Origin: Vesta saturnalis
Taxonomy: Eukaryota; Arthropoda; Insecta; Coleoptera; Lampyridae
Assembly (NCBI GenBank): GCA_036346205.1
Contig: JARFJB010002414.1
Span: forward strand, 62,001-126,000
Length of the DNA: 64,000 nt
Direction: 5' to 3'
Made by a program: the position numbers and the translations under genes. Shown here piece after piece: positions 26,691 to 36,908 of this stretch. Below the pieces are notes generated by a model. The model was not told the origin of the DNA. It ran no database searches and saw only the letters and a list, made by a program, of their open reading frames with translations. Position 1 is the first letter of the stretch. Each line of letters starts with the position of its first letter.

Positions 26691-26728
26691 AGTATAATTA
26701 CGAAAGCAGCCGAGGAACAGTTAAGATC

Positions 26729-27265
26729 ATGGCCCTCACAGTGGTCGCTGCGGTGACCACTATGCACGATATGTTTGATGGTCTCTGTCCGGTACTGGTA
26801 GAGCCAAGTGGTCGCTGGTGCCCACTATGCACGATATGCTGGATGGTCTCTGTCCCGGTAGTGGTAGAGCCAAGTGGTAGCTGCGTCCCCACTATGCACG
26901 ATATGCTTGATGGTCTCTGCCCGGTAGTGGTAGAGCCAAGTGGTTGCTGCGGTGCCCACTATGCACGATATCCTTGATAGTCTCTGTCCCGGTAGTGGTA
27001 GAGCCAAGTGGTGGCTGCGGTCCCCACTGTGCACGATATGTTTGATGGTCTCTGTCCCGGTAGTGGCAGAACCAAGTGGTGGCTGCGGTCCCCACTATTC
27101 ACGATATGCTGATGGTCTCTGTCCCGGTAGTGGTAGAGCCAAGTGGTTGCTGCGTGCCCACTATGCACGATATGCTTGGTGGTCTGTGTTCCGGCAGTTG
27201 TAGAGCCAAGTGTTGGCTGAGGTCTCCACTATGTACAATATGACTGACGGTGTCTCTGTTTAGGT
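26729..27265 (+). repeat. 67-bp minisatellite inside the LTR element
   Basis: About eight imperfect tandem copies of a ~67 bp unit containing GGTAGTGGTAGAGCCAAGTG and CACTATGCACGATATGCTTG. The phrase TGGTCTCTGTCC or a variant recurs near 26780, 26845, 26911, 26978, 27045, 27112, 27179 and 27248. It is far less AT-rich than its surroundings. All frames through it are repeats, so its apparent proteins are not evidence of coding. It lies between the end of integrase and the 3' LTR. Confidence 0.9.
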
Positions 27266-27310
27266 ACGTGAATGAGAAGCTCGAGAACGTCGCCAGAGTC
27301 AGGTTGGTCG

Positions 27311-27975
27311 TGTTAGAAATCAGATGTTTTATTCACTTTACAGTAAATAAACGATATAACAATTTCTCCTAGAGCAAGCACTATTATTGTATTTTCGTTA
27401 TTATGTAATTTCTGTTAGCTAGAATAATTAATTTTATGTGTCCAGGAAATCAGATGCTTTATTGCCTTTACACTTTTTACTAGGACAAGCACTTTTATTG
27501 TATTTTCGTATTGAATACTAATTAATTCTAGGAAACGCTTAACTTTTGTTCGAATTAGATGTTTTACTTTTTTTTACGATTTCTTTTAATGGGTCAATGT
27601 AACCCCATAAATATGTCAGAAATATTGTTATCAACTAGAAAATGTTTATTTTGTACATGTATGTAATTCCATAAATATGTCAGAATATTGTAACTAGGAG
27701 ATGCTGACTTTGTAGGTTTATGAGGACCGCTACCGGTCAAGGAAAACGTTGCGGTTGACTACGTCTAATTTTGGCATATATTTAGAAATAAAAGAGGATG
27801 ATAGTCAGTCAATCGCAAGATTTTCCGGTGCTCGGATATATTGCCGCTCTCTCATTTGATTTGTACTCAAATAAATCGCATTTGATTTGTACTCAAATAA
27901 ATCGCACGTGTAGTATTTGAATTTTATGTTTTGTTTTTTGTTTATTTATTACCTTTAATTGTATAATTTCTAACA
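27311..27975 (+). repeat. 3' LTR
   Basis: 665 bp, bounded by TGTTAGAAAT and ATTTCTAACA. It contains a short direct repeat, CATTTGATTTGTACTCAAATAAATCG, twice near 27850-27905, next to AATAAA words that could serve as polyadenylation signals. Confidence 0.88.
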
Positions 27976-27998
27976 ATATATATATATATATATATATG

Positions 27999-28048
<50 letters not shown>
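27976..28048. repeat. (TA)n tract
   Basis: TA repeat with a short TGTATG interruption, directly outside the 3' LTR. Confidence 0.95.
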
Positions 28049-28049
<1 letters not shown>

Positions 28050-29554
28050 CACACACTAAATTTACAGAGTGTCTATAATAATAATACATTTATGAACTCA
28101 ATTTACATACAAATCTATAATTTATATATTTAATGTAACTCAAGGGAACAGAACAAAGATCAGAACTCTTCAAATAGAAGATCTGATTTTGTTCCTCTAG
28201 CAAGATTTATAATACAAAAACAATTATAACAAAACATTCAATTACATATCTATTTTAAATTAATTTTCACATATATTCACTATTACCAAAACTAGACTGT
28301 GTTATGTGCCTGGCTAATTAAAAATGTCTGTTTAAAATTAATTCAGGTATTTTGTTCACTACGTTAGCTACATTATAAGAAAATGAATGGGTAAACAGCA
28401 CTATATTGTGTTGTGGAAACCTTAATCGGTGTCGATTTCTAATGTTAACATTGTGAACGTCAATTCTGAATGTAATTTTACGATATAGGTAGATGGGTTT
28501 TTTGTTGTTATTATTTTATGGAATAAGCATGCAGAATGAAAAATGATTTTATTATTGATATTTAACTCGGTTTATGTCTACCAGCTTGTGAGATATGTTT
28601 CAAACTTACAAAACTTCACAAATGAATCGTATGTATGAATTTTGCGCTGTTGTTAAATGTAACGTTGATCTAAGCAGGACTCGTACAGGTATAAGCAATA
28701 ATTCATATTTGATATCACTAATGATTCGCATAAAACGGTCTTTACTTTTTAGGTAGACTATGTCAATGACATGCCCTTCTTTAGCGCTATACAGTGGCCG
28801 GCGTGTAAGAAGACGAGCCCGCCTATGCGCGAAAGACGACTTTATGATGTTGTTCAAATTCCCGTGTTCGTTTACCTCAGAGGCGTCACATGGTGCATAA
28901 TGTATATTTTAATGGTATATTAAAAGTAATTCAAAGAACCATATTTTATGTAAATACGCAATTTATTATAATTAAAAGCTATACTGGAAGTAATACTATA
29001 ATTAAATTAATGAAATCAATATGTTATTACATTACACATAATTGATACCTATTACTAAAATAATATTGTCTAAAATGTTTCATTTCACTGTCACTTCAGA
29101 CTTAGACATTTTTAAAACCGATTACAAATCAGTAAATGTTGACACCGTATAATCAATTTTCAAAACTAATATGCATATGTACCAAGAATCCGGATATTTA
29201 TATATCAAACCTCTAATTGCTGTCATTATGTTAACTACTTAGAAATTTATTATTTAGATAAGTATGTTTTCCCTCTAATCGTGTTTAAGACAATTTTCTA
29301 ATGGGTACCTAATGCTTTCATTATTTCATTTTATTAGTGTATATTAAAAATACATTAAAATTACCTATTAGACAAATGGGAGAGATGCCTACATACTTTC
29401 AGGGATAGATGCCTATTATGCAAACATGAAAAACCAAATGTTAAAAAAACGCGTCACCAATGGAAATATTGGAATTATTCATCTTCATACGCATTCTTCC
29501 AATATACATATAATTAAACATACAAATGTGATACGCCACTGCTTAGTATTTTTA
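28049..29554. other. Non-coding interval with a small LINE fragment
   Basis: Mostly AT-rich sequence without genes. Bases 28790-28845 repeat, in opposite orientation, the LINE 3' coding end at 29570-29628 (26 identical bases including CAGTGGCCGGCGTGTAAGAA), so a tiny LINE fragment is present here on the + strand. Confidence 0.5.
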
Positions 29555-31835
29555 TTATAATCGGCAACCGCCGTAGTTCTTCGCGATGCGCCGGCTCCTC
29601 GTCTTCTTACACGCCGGCCACTGTAACCCTCGCTGGGTTTTGGCTTGCTCCACAATACCTTTCAATTCTTTTCTATTTTGGGTCTTGCTCTTCCAATTCT
29701 TCACATCCAATATCTTAAGATCGTCGGTGACATTTTCATCTATTTCTTTGGTGGTCTTCCTCTTCTGGATTTTCTGGGTTCCCATTCCGTTATTGCTTTC
29801 AACATTCTGTTTCCTTCCATACTAGTAATATGACCAAACCACTGAATCCTTCTTGATTTTATAGTTTTCACTATGTTTTGCTGTTTTAGGATGTTTTCTA
29901 TTCCATGGTTCATGAGTATTCTGTAATCATCACCGTCTTTTACCAGTCCATATATTGTCCTGATTATCATTCTCTCCCAAATTCTTCGCTTTCCTTAGTT
30001 AACGTCCAGATTTCTGCGGCATAGGTTACTACTGGCTTTATTATTATTTGGTATATTCTTATTTTAGTTGTTTGCTAAGTATTTTAGATTGTAGTAACTT
30101 TATATTTGCAAAGTATGCCCTGTTTCCCGTTTGTAACCTCTTTTTGATTTCTTCTTTATTGTTTCCTGAATTGTCTATTTCACTTCCTAGATATGCTATT
30201 TTGTTTACTTTTCCTATTTAGTATTCTCAATATTCATATGATGCTCTATTCTGTTTCCTTTTCTTATTTGTATAATTTTGGTTTTCTTTTCATTTAATCT
30301 TAGGCCTGCTTTTTCGCTTCTTTAACAAATTTTGTAAATGTTTTTTCAAGTTTCTTTCTGCTTCTATTGTGATGTTAAATAGTGTGGTAGATAAGGCGTC
30401 TCCTTGTCTTACTCCATTTTATACTCAAATTGTTCTGTTGGCCCCATGTGTTCTTACTGCTGCTTTACAGTTTTCCAATGTTATTTCTGTCATCCTGATT
30501 ATTTGCTAGCTATTCCTATCTCTTTCATTTCTTGTATTAGTGTTTTCCTATTGACAATGTCAAAGCTTGGGAAAAGTCGATAAGTACAATCTATAAGTCC
30601 TTTTCATATTTATGTGCTTTTTCAATTATTTGGCGGACTATATGTATGTTGTCTATCTGTTGTGGATTCTTTCTTTTAATTCTTGTCCTCTTTTTTATTA
30701 GTTCAACCGCAATTTTGTCACTTCCAGAGGCTTTGTCATTTTTCATTTTTTAATTATATTATCTACTTCTATCTTTGCTGGTATCTGTATCTCAGGTTCG
30801 TTAGTTTCTAAAATCGGTATTACTTCTTTTGCTCTTGTTCTTCTTCCTTATTTAATATTTCCGAGAAGTATTCTTGCCATCTTTTCATGGTGTCTTTATC
30901 ATTGTCTATAATTTCTCCTTTTTGTTTCTGCATTTTCCATCATATATCTTTTGTGTTTTATTTGTCGTTTTTTTTATGCTTTTATATAATTACCTACTTT
31001 CATGGTTGGTGGTTTGCGCTTCTATTTTCTTATTTAGTATTTCAATTTTTTCCTTCTGATCATTTTCCTTGGGTTTTTCTTAGCTTTTCATATTCTTCTT
31101 TTTTATATCCATTTCTGTTGTTTATGTACTTTTTCCACATTTTAGTTTGTTCTTCAACCATTTCCCTACATTCATTACCATACCATTCTTTCCTTTGTTT
31201 GTGTTTCCTTTTCCTATTGTTTCATTAGCATTTTTGTTATTGTTTCTGTTATTGTATTCCATTCCTCCTCTATTTCTGCGGAAATTCTGGTTTTATAACA
31301 TCGTTATTTTTTTCGCATATTCTTTTTGTATTGCTTCTTTTTTAGTCTTTCTACGTCCCATCTTTCTTCTCCATTCCCATTACTCTCTTTTCTGTTCTTA
31401 TTTTGTCTTCCATTTTTGTAACAATCAAGAAGTGATCTGATCCACATGATACTCGTCTATGCGTTTTGACATCTTTATGTTTGACGCTCTTTTCTTTGAG
31501 ATTAGTACATGGTCGATTTGATAAAGCTGTTTATTTCTTGGGCATAACCATGTACCTTATGCTCTTTTTATGTTGGTGCATCATACCACTTACTACCAAG
31601 TTGTTTAGTATTGCAAATTGACATAGCATGTTTCCATTTTCATAATTTTTTTTGTGTAATGTTTGCTTTTCTAGTGTTCTTCTGAAATGGCCTTCTTTTC
31701 CTAGCTGTGCATTTAAATCGCCTAATATAATTACGGTATCATGTTTTGGTGTACTGTTATATGCTGCTTGTATGTTTCTGTAAAAAATTTTTCCTCTTCT
31801 TTCGCGGTGGCTGTTTGTTTATTTTTATTATTTCA
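29555..31835 (-). pseudogene. LINE with endonuclease, reverse transcriptase and tail, decayed
   Basis: On the minus strand the copy runs from about 31835 to 29555. The endonuclease end is visible near 31400-31530 (IDHVLIS, GSDHFLI). The polymerase region includes GVRQGDALSTTLFN near 30390-30430 and YLGSEIDNSGNNKEEI near 30140-30190. The C-terminal part contains IKSRRIQWFGHITSMEGNRM near 29800-29850 and ends with QWPACKKTRSRRIAKNYGG. The catalytic YADD-type box is not found, and stops and shifts occur throughout. It is a different lineage from the 15-17.5 kb copy, judged by its tail. Confidence 0.8.
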
Positions 31836-32099
31836 TCAACAAAAGGTAATTTTATGTTATTTGATTTTATTGCTAAGTGATTTTTAAGATAATCATAAGT
31901 ATTACGTGACGTATGACTGAGGGTATGATGTAGGTGACATTGTTATCGGTTATCGATTTAAATATTGTGAATATTAGCGCAAAATAAACCAAGAAAAAGG
32001 TGTTAAGGGTGAGAATAAAAAGCATAAGTGAATGAAATAGGAGTAAAAACAAGAGAATAGAATACCTTGGAATAAGCAGTATTTATTACTACAGCGTAC
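31836..32099. other. Short unassigned interval
   Basis: No feature recognised between two LINE copies of opposite orientation. Confidence 0.4.
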
Positions 32100-33013
32100 T
32101 AGAAGAAGTTAGCATTAACGCGGGCCCGACACAGGGATCAGTTATAGCGCCTACACTTTTCTTGCTATACATAAATGACCTTATTTCTTCAACAACTAAT
32201 CCGATCCATTGCTTTGCTGATGACAGCACTCTTCATTGTACTTCATCTCAGTCTTCTCATAATGGTAATCCACCTTCTATCTCAAATCAAGGCATTAAAG
32301 CTGAAATGGCAAATTCAATCAACAAAGACATTCAATGTATTCTTGAATGGGGAAGTTAAATTTAATGTTAATAAAACTCTATCACTCTGTTGGGAATGAT
32401 TGTATCTTCAAATCTATCATGGGTTGACCATCTTCTGTCAGCTACCAATGCAGCTGCTCGTAAAATAGGCTTTTTGTACAGATCTAAGCAGTACTTTACC
32501 TCCCGACAACTCTTTGTGCTTATAAGGCCCAAATTCGACCTCATCTAGAATATAATTCTCACCTCACGGTTGGTGCTCCCTAATACGCTCTCGATATCGT
32601 AGATCGTATTAAAAAAAGAGCAATTAGGCTTATAAATGACATGCCCTTAACTTCTGACATAGTCTCTTGAGCATAGAAGAATCGTTTCAGTTCTTTATAT
32701 TATCGTTATTACAATGGCTATTGCGCTGCTGAATTACATTCTTTGATACCATCTCGGGCTACCTTTGTTAAAAATACTCTGTTCGCTCATTCACATCATC
32801 AGTATGCAGTAAAAATCTCCACTTGTCCAAACGGGCGCAATCCACATTCTTCTACACGGCTTCTAAACTCTGGAATGATCCCTCTAGTTCCTGTTTTCCT
32901 CTCACTTATGATATGAAAAAATTTAAGATAGCTGTACATGGACATATCTTGGCAATTCAATGTCCCTCTATCCATCCGCCTAAGTGTTCCTGAGTGCTTT
33001 AGCTTGTTCAGGA
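32100..33013 (+). pseudogene. Jockey/CR1-like LINE, 3' part
   Basis: Encodes, with frame breaks, GPTQGSVIAPTLFLLYINDL and the catalytic box CFADDSTLHC (Tyr replaced by Phe, common in this group) near 32125-32245. The C-terminal region follows: FTSRQLFVL, IVDRIKKRAIRLINDMPLT and a decayed tail. The last ~540 bp match the fragment at 9487-10060. The end GCTTTAGCTTGTTCAGG abuts the next LINE at 33014. It is 5'-truncated and inactive. Confidence 0.82.
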
Positions 33014-34844
33014 ATTAGAAGAAATAATAGAAAGCATATCGCAACATGATGTGATGATGGTTTTGGGGGATTTCAACGCGCAAATAGGTAAGGAAGAGGC
33101 AATAAGTAGTGTAGCTGGGAAAGAAACTCCATGATGAAACAAATAAAAACGGAAGTAGATTATGCGAAACAGCCTGCAGCCCACAATCTGATATTAGCTA
33201 TCACAAAATTCAGATATAAAAAATACATAAAATAACATGGAAAATACCTGGAAAAGACAGTAAAGAAGGAAATCAAATAGATGATGTATTAGTTAATAAA
33301 AAAAGGTAAAGGCATTCCATGATGTGAGATCGTTTAGAGGGGCAAACACCGACACAGACCATTATTTGGTAGCGATATTAAAATAGAAAAATAAAGTAAA
33401 GGTTAAATAAGGAAAAGGCAGTAGGAGTTATCGAAGGAAAATGGGATGTAATAAAAAACACGATTAATGAAGCAGCGAAGATGACGATCGGATACAAAGA
33501 AAGAGAAAGGAGGGTAGAATGGAATGATAAAGAATGGGAAGATGCAATATAAAGAAAAAATGAAGAAAGGAAGAGATGGCTGAAGACAGGAAGTGAAGAG
33601 GATCTCCAAAATTACATAGTTAAGAAAAAGATAGCAAACAAGATATGTAAACGAAAGAGAAGCGAGTGGATAAATAAAAAAAAATGGATGAGATGGAAGA
33701 AGAGAGCGCGAAACATAATATAAGGAATTTATATATGAAGATAAGAGAGCAAAAAAGTAGGGGAATAAAAAATCGAGGAGTAAAAAACGACATGGAGAAT
33801 TAAAGGAAGAGTAGGGGGAAATAAAATACGTGTGGAAAAGATACCTCGAAAGCTTATTAAACACAACTAATAATAATGAGAAATGAAGGAAGGAAGGAGA
33901 GGGAAGGGTAATAGAGGAAAATGAAGTAGAAATAGCAGAATCGACATATGAGGAGATGGAGGCAATTATAAAGAGACAAAAGAATGGAAAGGCAACAGGG
34001 AGCAATGGAATCTGTGTCGAAATGTTGAAAAACGGAGGAGAAAAACAAAGGGAGAGGATATACGAACTATTAATAGAATAGAATTTGGAGAGAAGAAAAG
34101 ATGTCGAATGAGTGGATACAAAAGGGGCCATCAACTTTCTTAAACGAAATCAGAAGGGACTACCAATATGGCTTCAAGAGAGGAAAATCGACAATAGATC
34201 CGATACATATATTCAAGCAAATATTTGAAAAGAGCGTGGAATATAATATAACAATGCACGTAATATTTATAGTTTTCAAACAGACTTTTGACTGCATAAA
34301 CAGACGAAAGCTCCTTCGAATAATGAACAGAAATACCACAAAAACTGATACGGTTAATACAGCTAACATTAGAAAACACTACAGCTAAAATAAGGACATT
34401 AATAGGACACACCGGTAGTTTAACTTTTAGCACAGGCATAAGACAGGGATTATCTACGACATTATTCCAATACAGCACTTTATGATGTGATAAAAAAAGT
34501 AGGTCGCACGGGTTCGATAAATAGACGTAGGTCATCGCATGTGCGGATGATGTAATAAGTAGAACAGAAAAAGGACGAAGGGAGATGATGATACGAATAG
34601 AAAAGGAGGCGAGAGAAATAGGGCTGCAAATGTGGATAAGACCAAATACATGAAATATGACAGAAGCGAGTATACACAAGAGCAGTACTTCAAAGTAAAT
34701 GATCACAAACTTGAAAAAATAAACCAATTTAAATACTTAGGCGTAACGATAGAAAAGCATAAGAAACAAGGGGAGGACGAGGAAATCAGTGAGAAGGTAC
34801 AAGCGGGATTAAGAGCTTTTTATGCAAATAAAAAAGTAGTATAG
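33014..34844 (+). pseudogene. LINE with endonuclease and reverse transcriptase, decayed
   Basis: Starts inside the endonuclease (VMMVLGDFNAQIGKEEAISS near 33050-33110, then DDVLVNKK and TDTDHYLVAIL near 33280-33380). The polymerase is recognisable from GKATGSNGICVEMLKNGG (about 33985-34040) through GFKRGKSTIDPIHIFKQIFE (34160-34230) and MHVIFIVFKQTFDCINRRK, where the first catalytic Asp is replaced (IVF instead of IDF). The final piece, 34632-34844, has FKYLGVTIEKHKKQGEDEEI. It ends abruptly at a different repeat. It belongs to the same broad group as the 15 kb copy. Confidence 0.8.
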
Positions 34845-34854
34845 CTGTCACATC

Positions 34855-36100
34855 TTGCGCACTCCACAGTGTTGCCATGTCTCAAGGTCATGCGACGTTG
34901 CCATGCCTCAAGGTCATACGCCGGTGTCATTTCATTGACCTTTTTAAGGTCAAAGTTCATTGACCGTTTGAATGTCCAGGGCCATTGACCTGCTAAAGGT
35001 CATCGGAACATTTCAAGGTCACGTCCCCCAACTATCCTTGGAATCAAAGTTCATTGACCCCTGTTCATGAAAGCAGGTCAAGTGGTTCTTGTATTAAGTC
35101 AAGCTCGTCAATGTCAAATTTTTGGAAATAGCAGCATTCGTAATGAATGACTCATGTGTCCGGCTTTACACATACGTACGCCAAAGGTGAGTATTTGACA
35201 AGTTGAAACATGTTCAAGGCATAGCTACGTCACTTCTAGCTCCCTTTACAGTGTTGCCACATGTCAAGGTCATGCGGCGTTGTCAGATTTAACGTTGTCA
35301 GTTCATTGCGTATGCGCTCCCCTTTGTTTTGATGGTCTTTTAGGATAGCGTCAAATCTAAAAATTGTATTGCTAAATGGGGGTAGTATCATATGATCCTG
35401 ACCCCCACCCCAATATACGAATATCTGTGTTGATGGGTAAGCCTTCCGGGAGCCCGTTAAAGTCAAACCTACAAATAGAAATTTTTGAATTCATAGAAAT
35501 TGAAAGTATTCAAGGTCAAAAGAGATAATTGACTTGCAGGGGCATCAATTACATTTCTTATAAATCCATTTTCAAGGTCAAAGTTTATTGATGTGAAGGG
35601 GTGTCATATTCTTAGAAAGCTAAACATAGAATCAGCTCGTGAGGTGTATCATATAACATTTCTAAGAAATACATGTTCAAGTTTATTGATCCAAAGGGTG
35701 TCATATTACACTTCTTAGAAAGCTAAAATCAGTTTGTGGAAACAGGAAGAATGATAGGGTTGTTGTCCATGCTGAAACGTATATCAAGATTAGGTGGTTC
35801 TCGTATTGGCTAAATTGAGTCAAGCTATTCAAGGTAAACTTTTGCTGGTATCGTATTATAATTCTTAGAAATCTAAACGTAGAAGTAGTTTGTGGAAACA
35901 AAAAGAATGATATGGTTGTCCATGCTAAAACGTATATCAAGGTTAGACGGTTTTTGTATTGGCTAAATTGAACCAAGCTCTTCAAGGTCAAATCATCTTG
36001 GAAATAGCAAATAAGCGTTCCTATTGTTCAATTCTAACAATAGAATCAGTTCGTGGAAACAAGAAGAATGATAGGGTTGTTGTCCATGCTAAAATCATTT
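34855..36100 (+). repeat. Repeat rich in TCAAGGTCA motifs
   Basis: CAAGGTCA occurs exactly at least seven times on the + strand (near 34883, 34909, 35014, 35265, 35511, 35573 and 35983). Near-matches such as TAAGGTCA (34945) and AAAGGTCA (34995) and reversed TGACCT words (34936, 34986) add to them. Parts are tandem: GTTGCCATG(TC)CTCAAGGTCA twice near 34870-34915, and a ~160 bp unit with GTGGAAACAAGAAGAATGAT near 35738, 35893 and 36053. TCAAGGTCA is the monomer site bound by FTZ-F1/SF-1 and ERR nuclear receptors. No coding is supported. Confidence 0.8.
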
Positions 36101-36129
36101 TTTCCCACGAATTTCTTGAAGCAAGTCAA

Positions 36130-36801
36130 GCCAGGACGAATTCCTTGGTTGTCCATCCCTTTTTGTTGTATTCACCTCATGAATTTGGCGGTGTACCATG
36201 TATAAGCTTTATTTGTATTTTATCCCTCGTAAATGTAAGCAGGGGGGGGGGCATAAACAGACATCATCCTTCATGCATACTTCGACAGTGAGTAGCTGCC
36301 CTTTCTCTGCAGATTCTAGTCTGGTCTGCATTAAATATTTTGTTTGCTCCTATTTTATATTTATCTATACACTCCTATAGCAAATTGAAGACTTTGTCCA
36401 GAGAAATATTCTGATTTTCTTAGTGGCACCGTGGGATTTCTTTTTAAGAACCAGTTCTTTCCAGACAGTTTTTCAGGTAGTTCATATGCTAGACTACGGA
36501 ATTCTTTAGTTGATAGACCGAACAGGCAACGTTCTATCCCTTACAGGTATTCAACACGTTCATTCTCTTGTTATGGAGAAAAAACGGGTTTGAAGCTATC
36601 TGGTTTTATTACTTCAGATGTGATAGCGGGATTTTTATCACTTTTTTTAATGAGTCTTTGCAGTGTAGATCGAGTAATATCGCAAGAACGAAGAGCTGCG
36701 TTGCAACTTAACTTCCCAGATTTTATATCGTAATTGGCTTTCCTCATTACCTCTTGATTCCATTCTCGTCTTGTAGTCTTTTTGACGTATTTACGTACCA
36801 T
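36130..36801 (-). pseudogene. Pogo/Tigger-like transposase, N-terminal part
   Basis: On the minus strand, ATG at 36801 starts a Psq-type helix-turn-helix (REWNQEVMRKANYDIKSGKL, then STLQRLIKK). Downstream pieces in other frames read WFLKRNPTVPLRKSE (about 36370-36450) and ANKIFNADQTRICRE (about 36310-36350), the start of the DDE_1 domain with its first Asp, and near 36140-36230 KGWTTKEF. Frameshifts and a deletion of the second and third catalytic motifs make it inactive. It belongs to the same superfamily as the element at 41410-44120. Confidence 0.7.
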
Positions 36802-36908
36802 TAACGCCCAACTTTTAATTTTTTCAAAAATTAAATATTTTGGTTAATAGATCAATTAGTAATGTCAAATTGAAGATTAAAAACATTGAAAAAAAATTTT
36901 GTTTGTTT

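Larger units (their letters stand above)
23921..27975 (+). mobile_element. Gypsy-like LTR retrotransposon, internally deleted
   Basis: Direct repeats start with TGTTAGAAAT at 23921 and 27311; the right one ends with the matching ATTTCTAACA at 27975. Both sides touch (TA)n sequence, so the target was a TA tract and any TATA-type target duplication cannot be told from it. The inside holds gag, protease, a piece of RNase H and integrase, then a minisatellite. The reverse-transcriptase domain is missing and no env-like frame is seen. Frameshifts make it non-autonomous. Confidence 0.9.

Noticed and set aside
26698..27203. Several overlapping frames on both strands with repeated motifs
   Set aside because: All arise from the 67-bp minisatellite; repeats keep frames open on both strands without coding.
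26690..27310. Possible env-like gene of the LTR element
   Set aside because: Only minisatellite and short spacer lie between integrase and the 3' LTR.
30874..31440. Phe/Leu/Ser-rich plus-strand frames resembling membrane proteins
   Set aside because: They are the reverse of the minus-strand LINE linker.
33403..34134. 243-codon open frame on the minus strand, rich in Ser, Phe and Tyr
   Set aside because: It is the mirror of the LINE linker on the + strand; the Lys-, Glu- and Arg-rich sense codons give long Phe/Ser/Tyr frames in reverse.
34140..34727. 195-codon minus-strand frame
   Set aside because: Antisense of the decayed LINE polymerase.
35700..35991. 96-codon minus-strand frame with an internally repeated FSQY...AWTT pattern
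   Set aside because: The protein repeat follows the ~160 bp DNA tandem unit of the TCAAGGTCA block; no family recognised.
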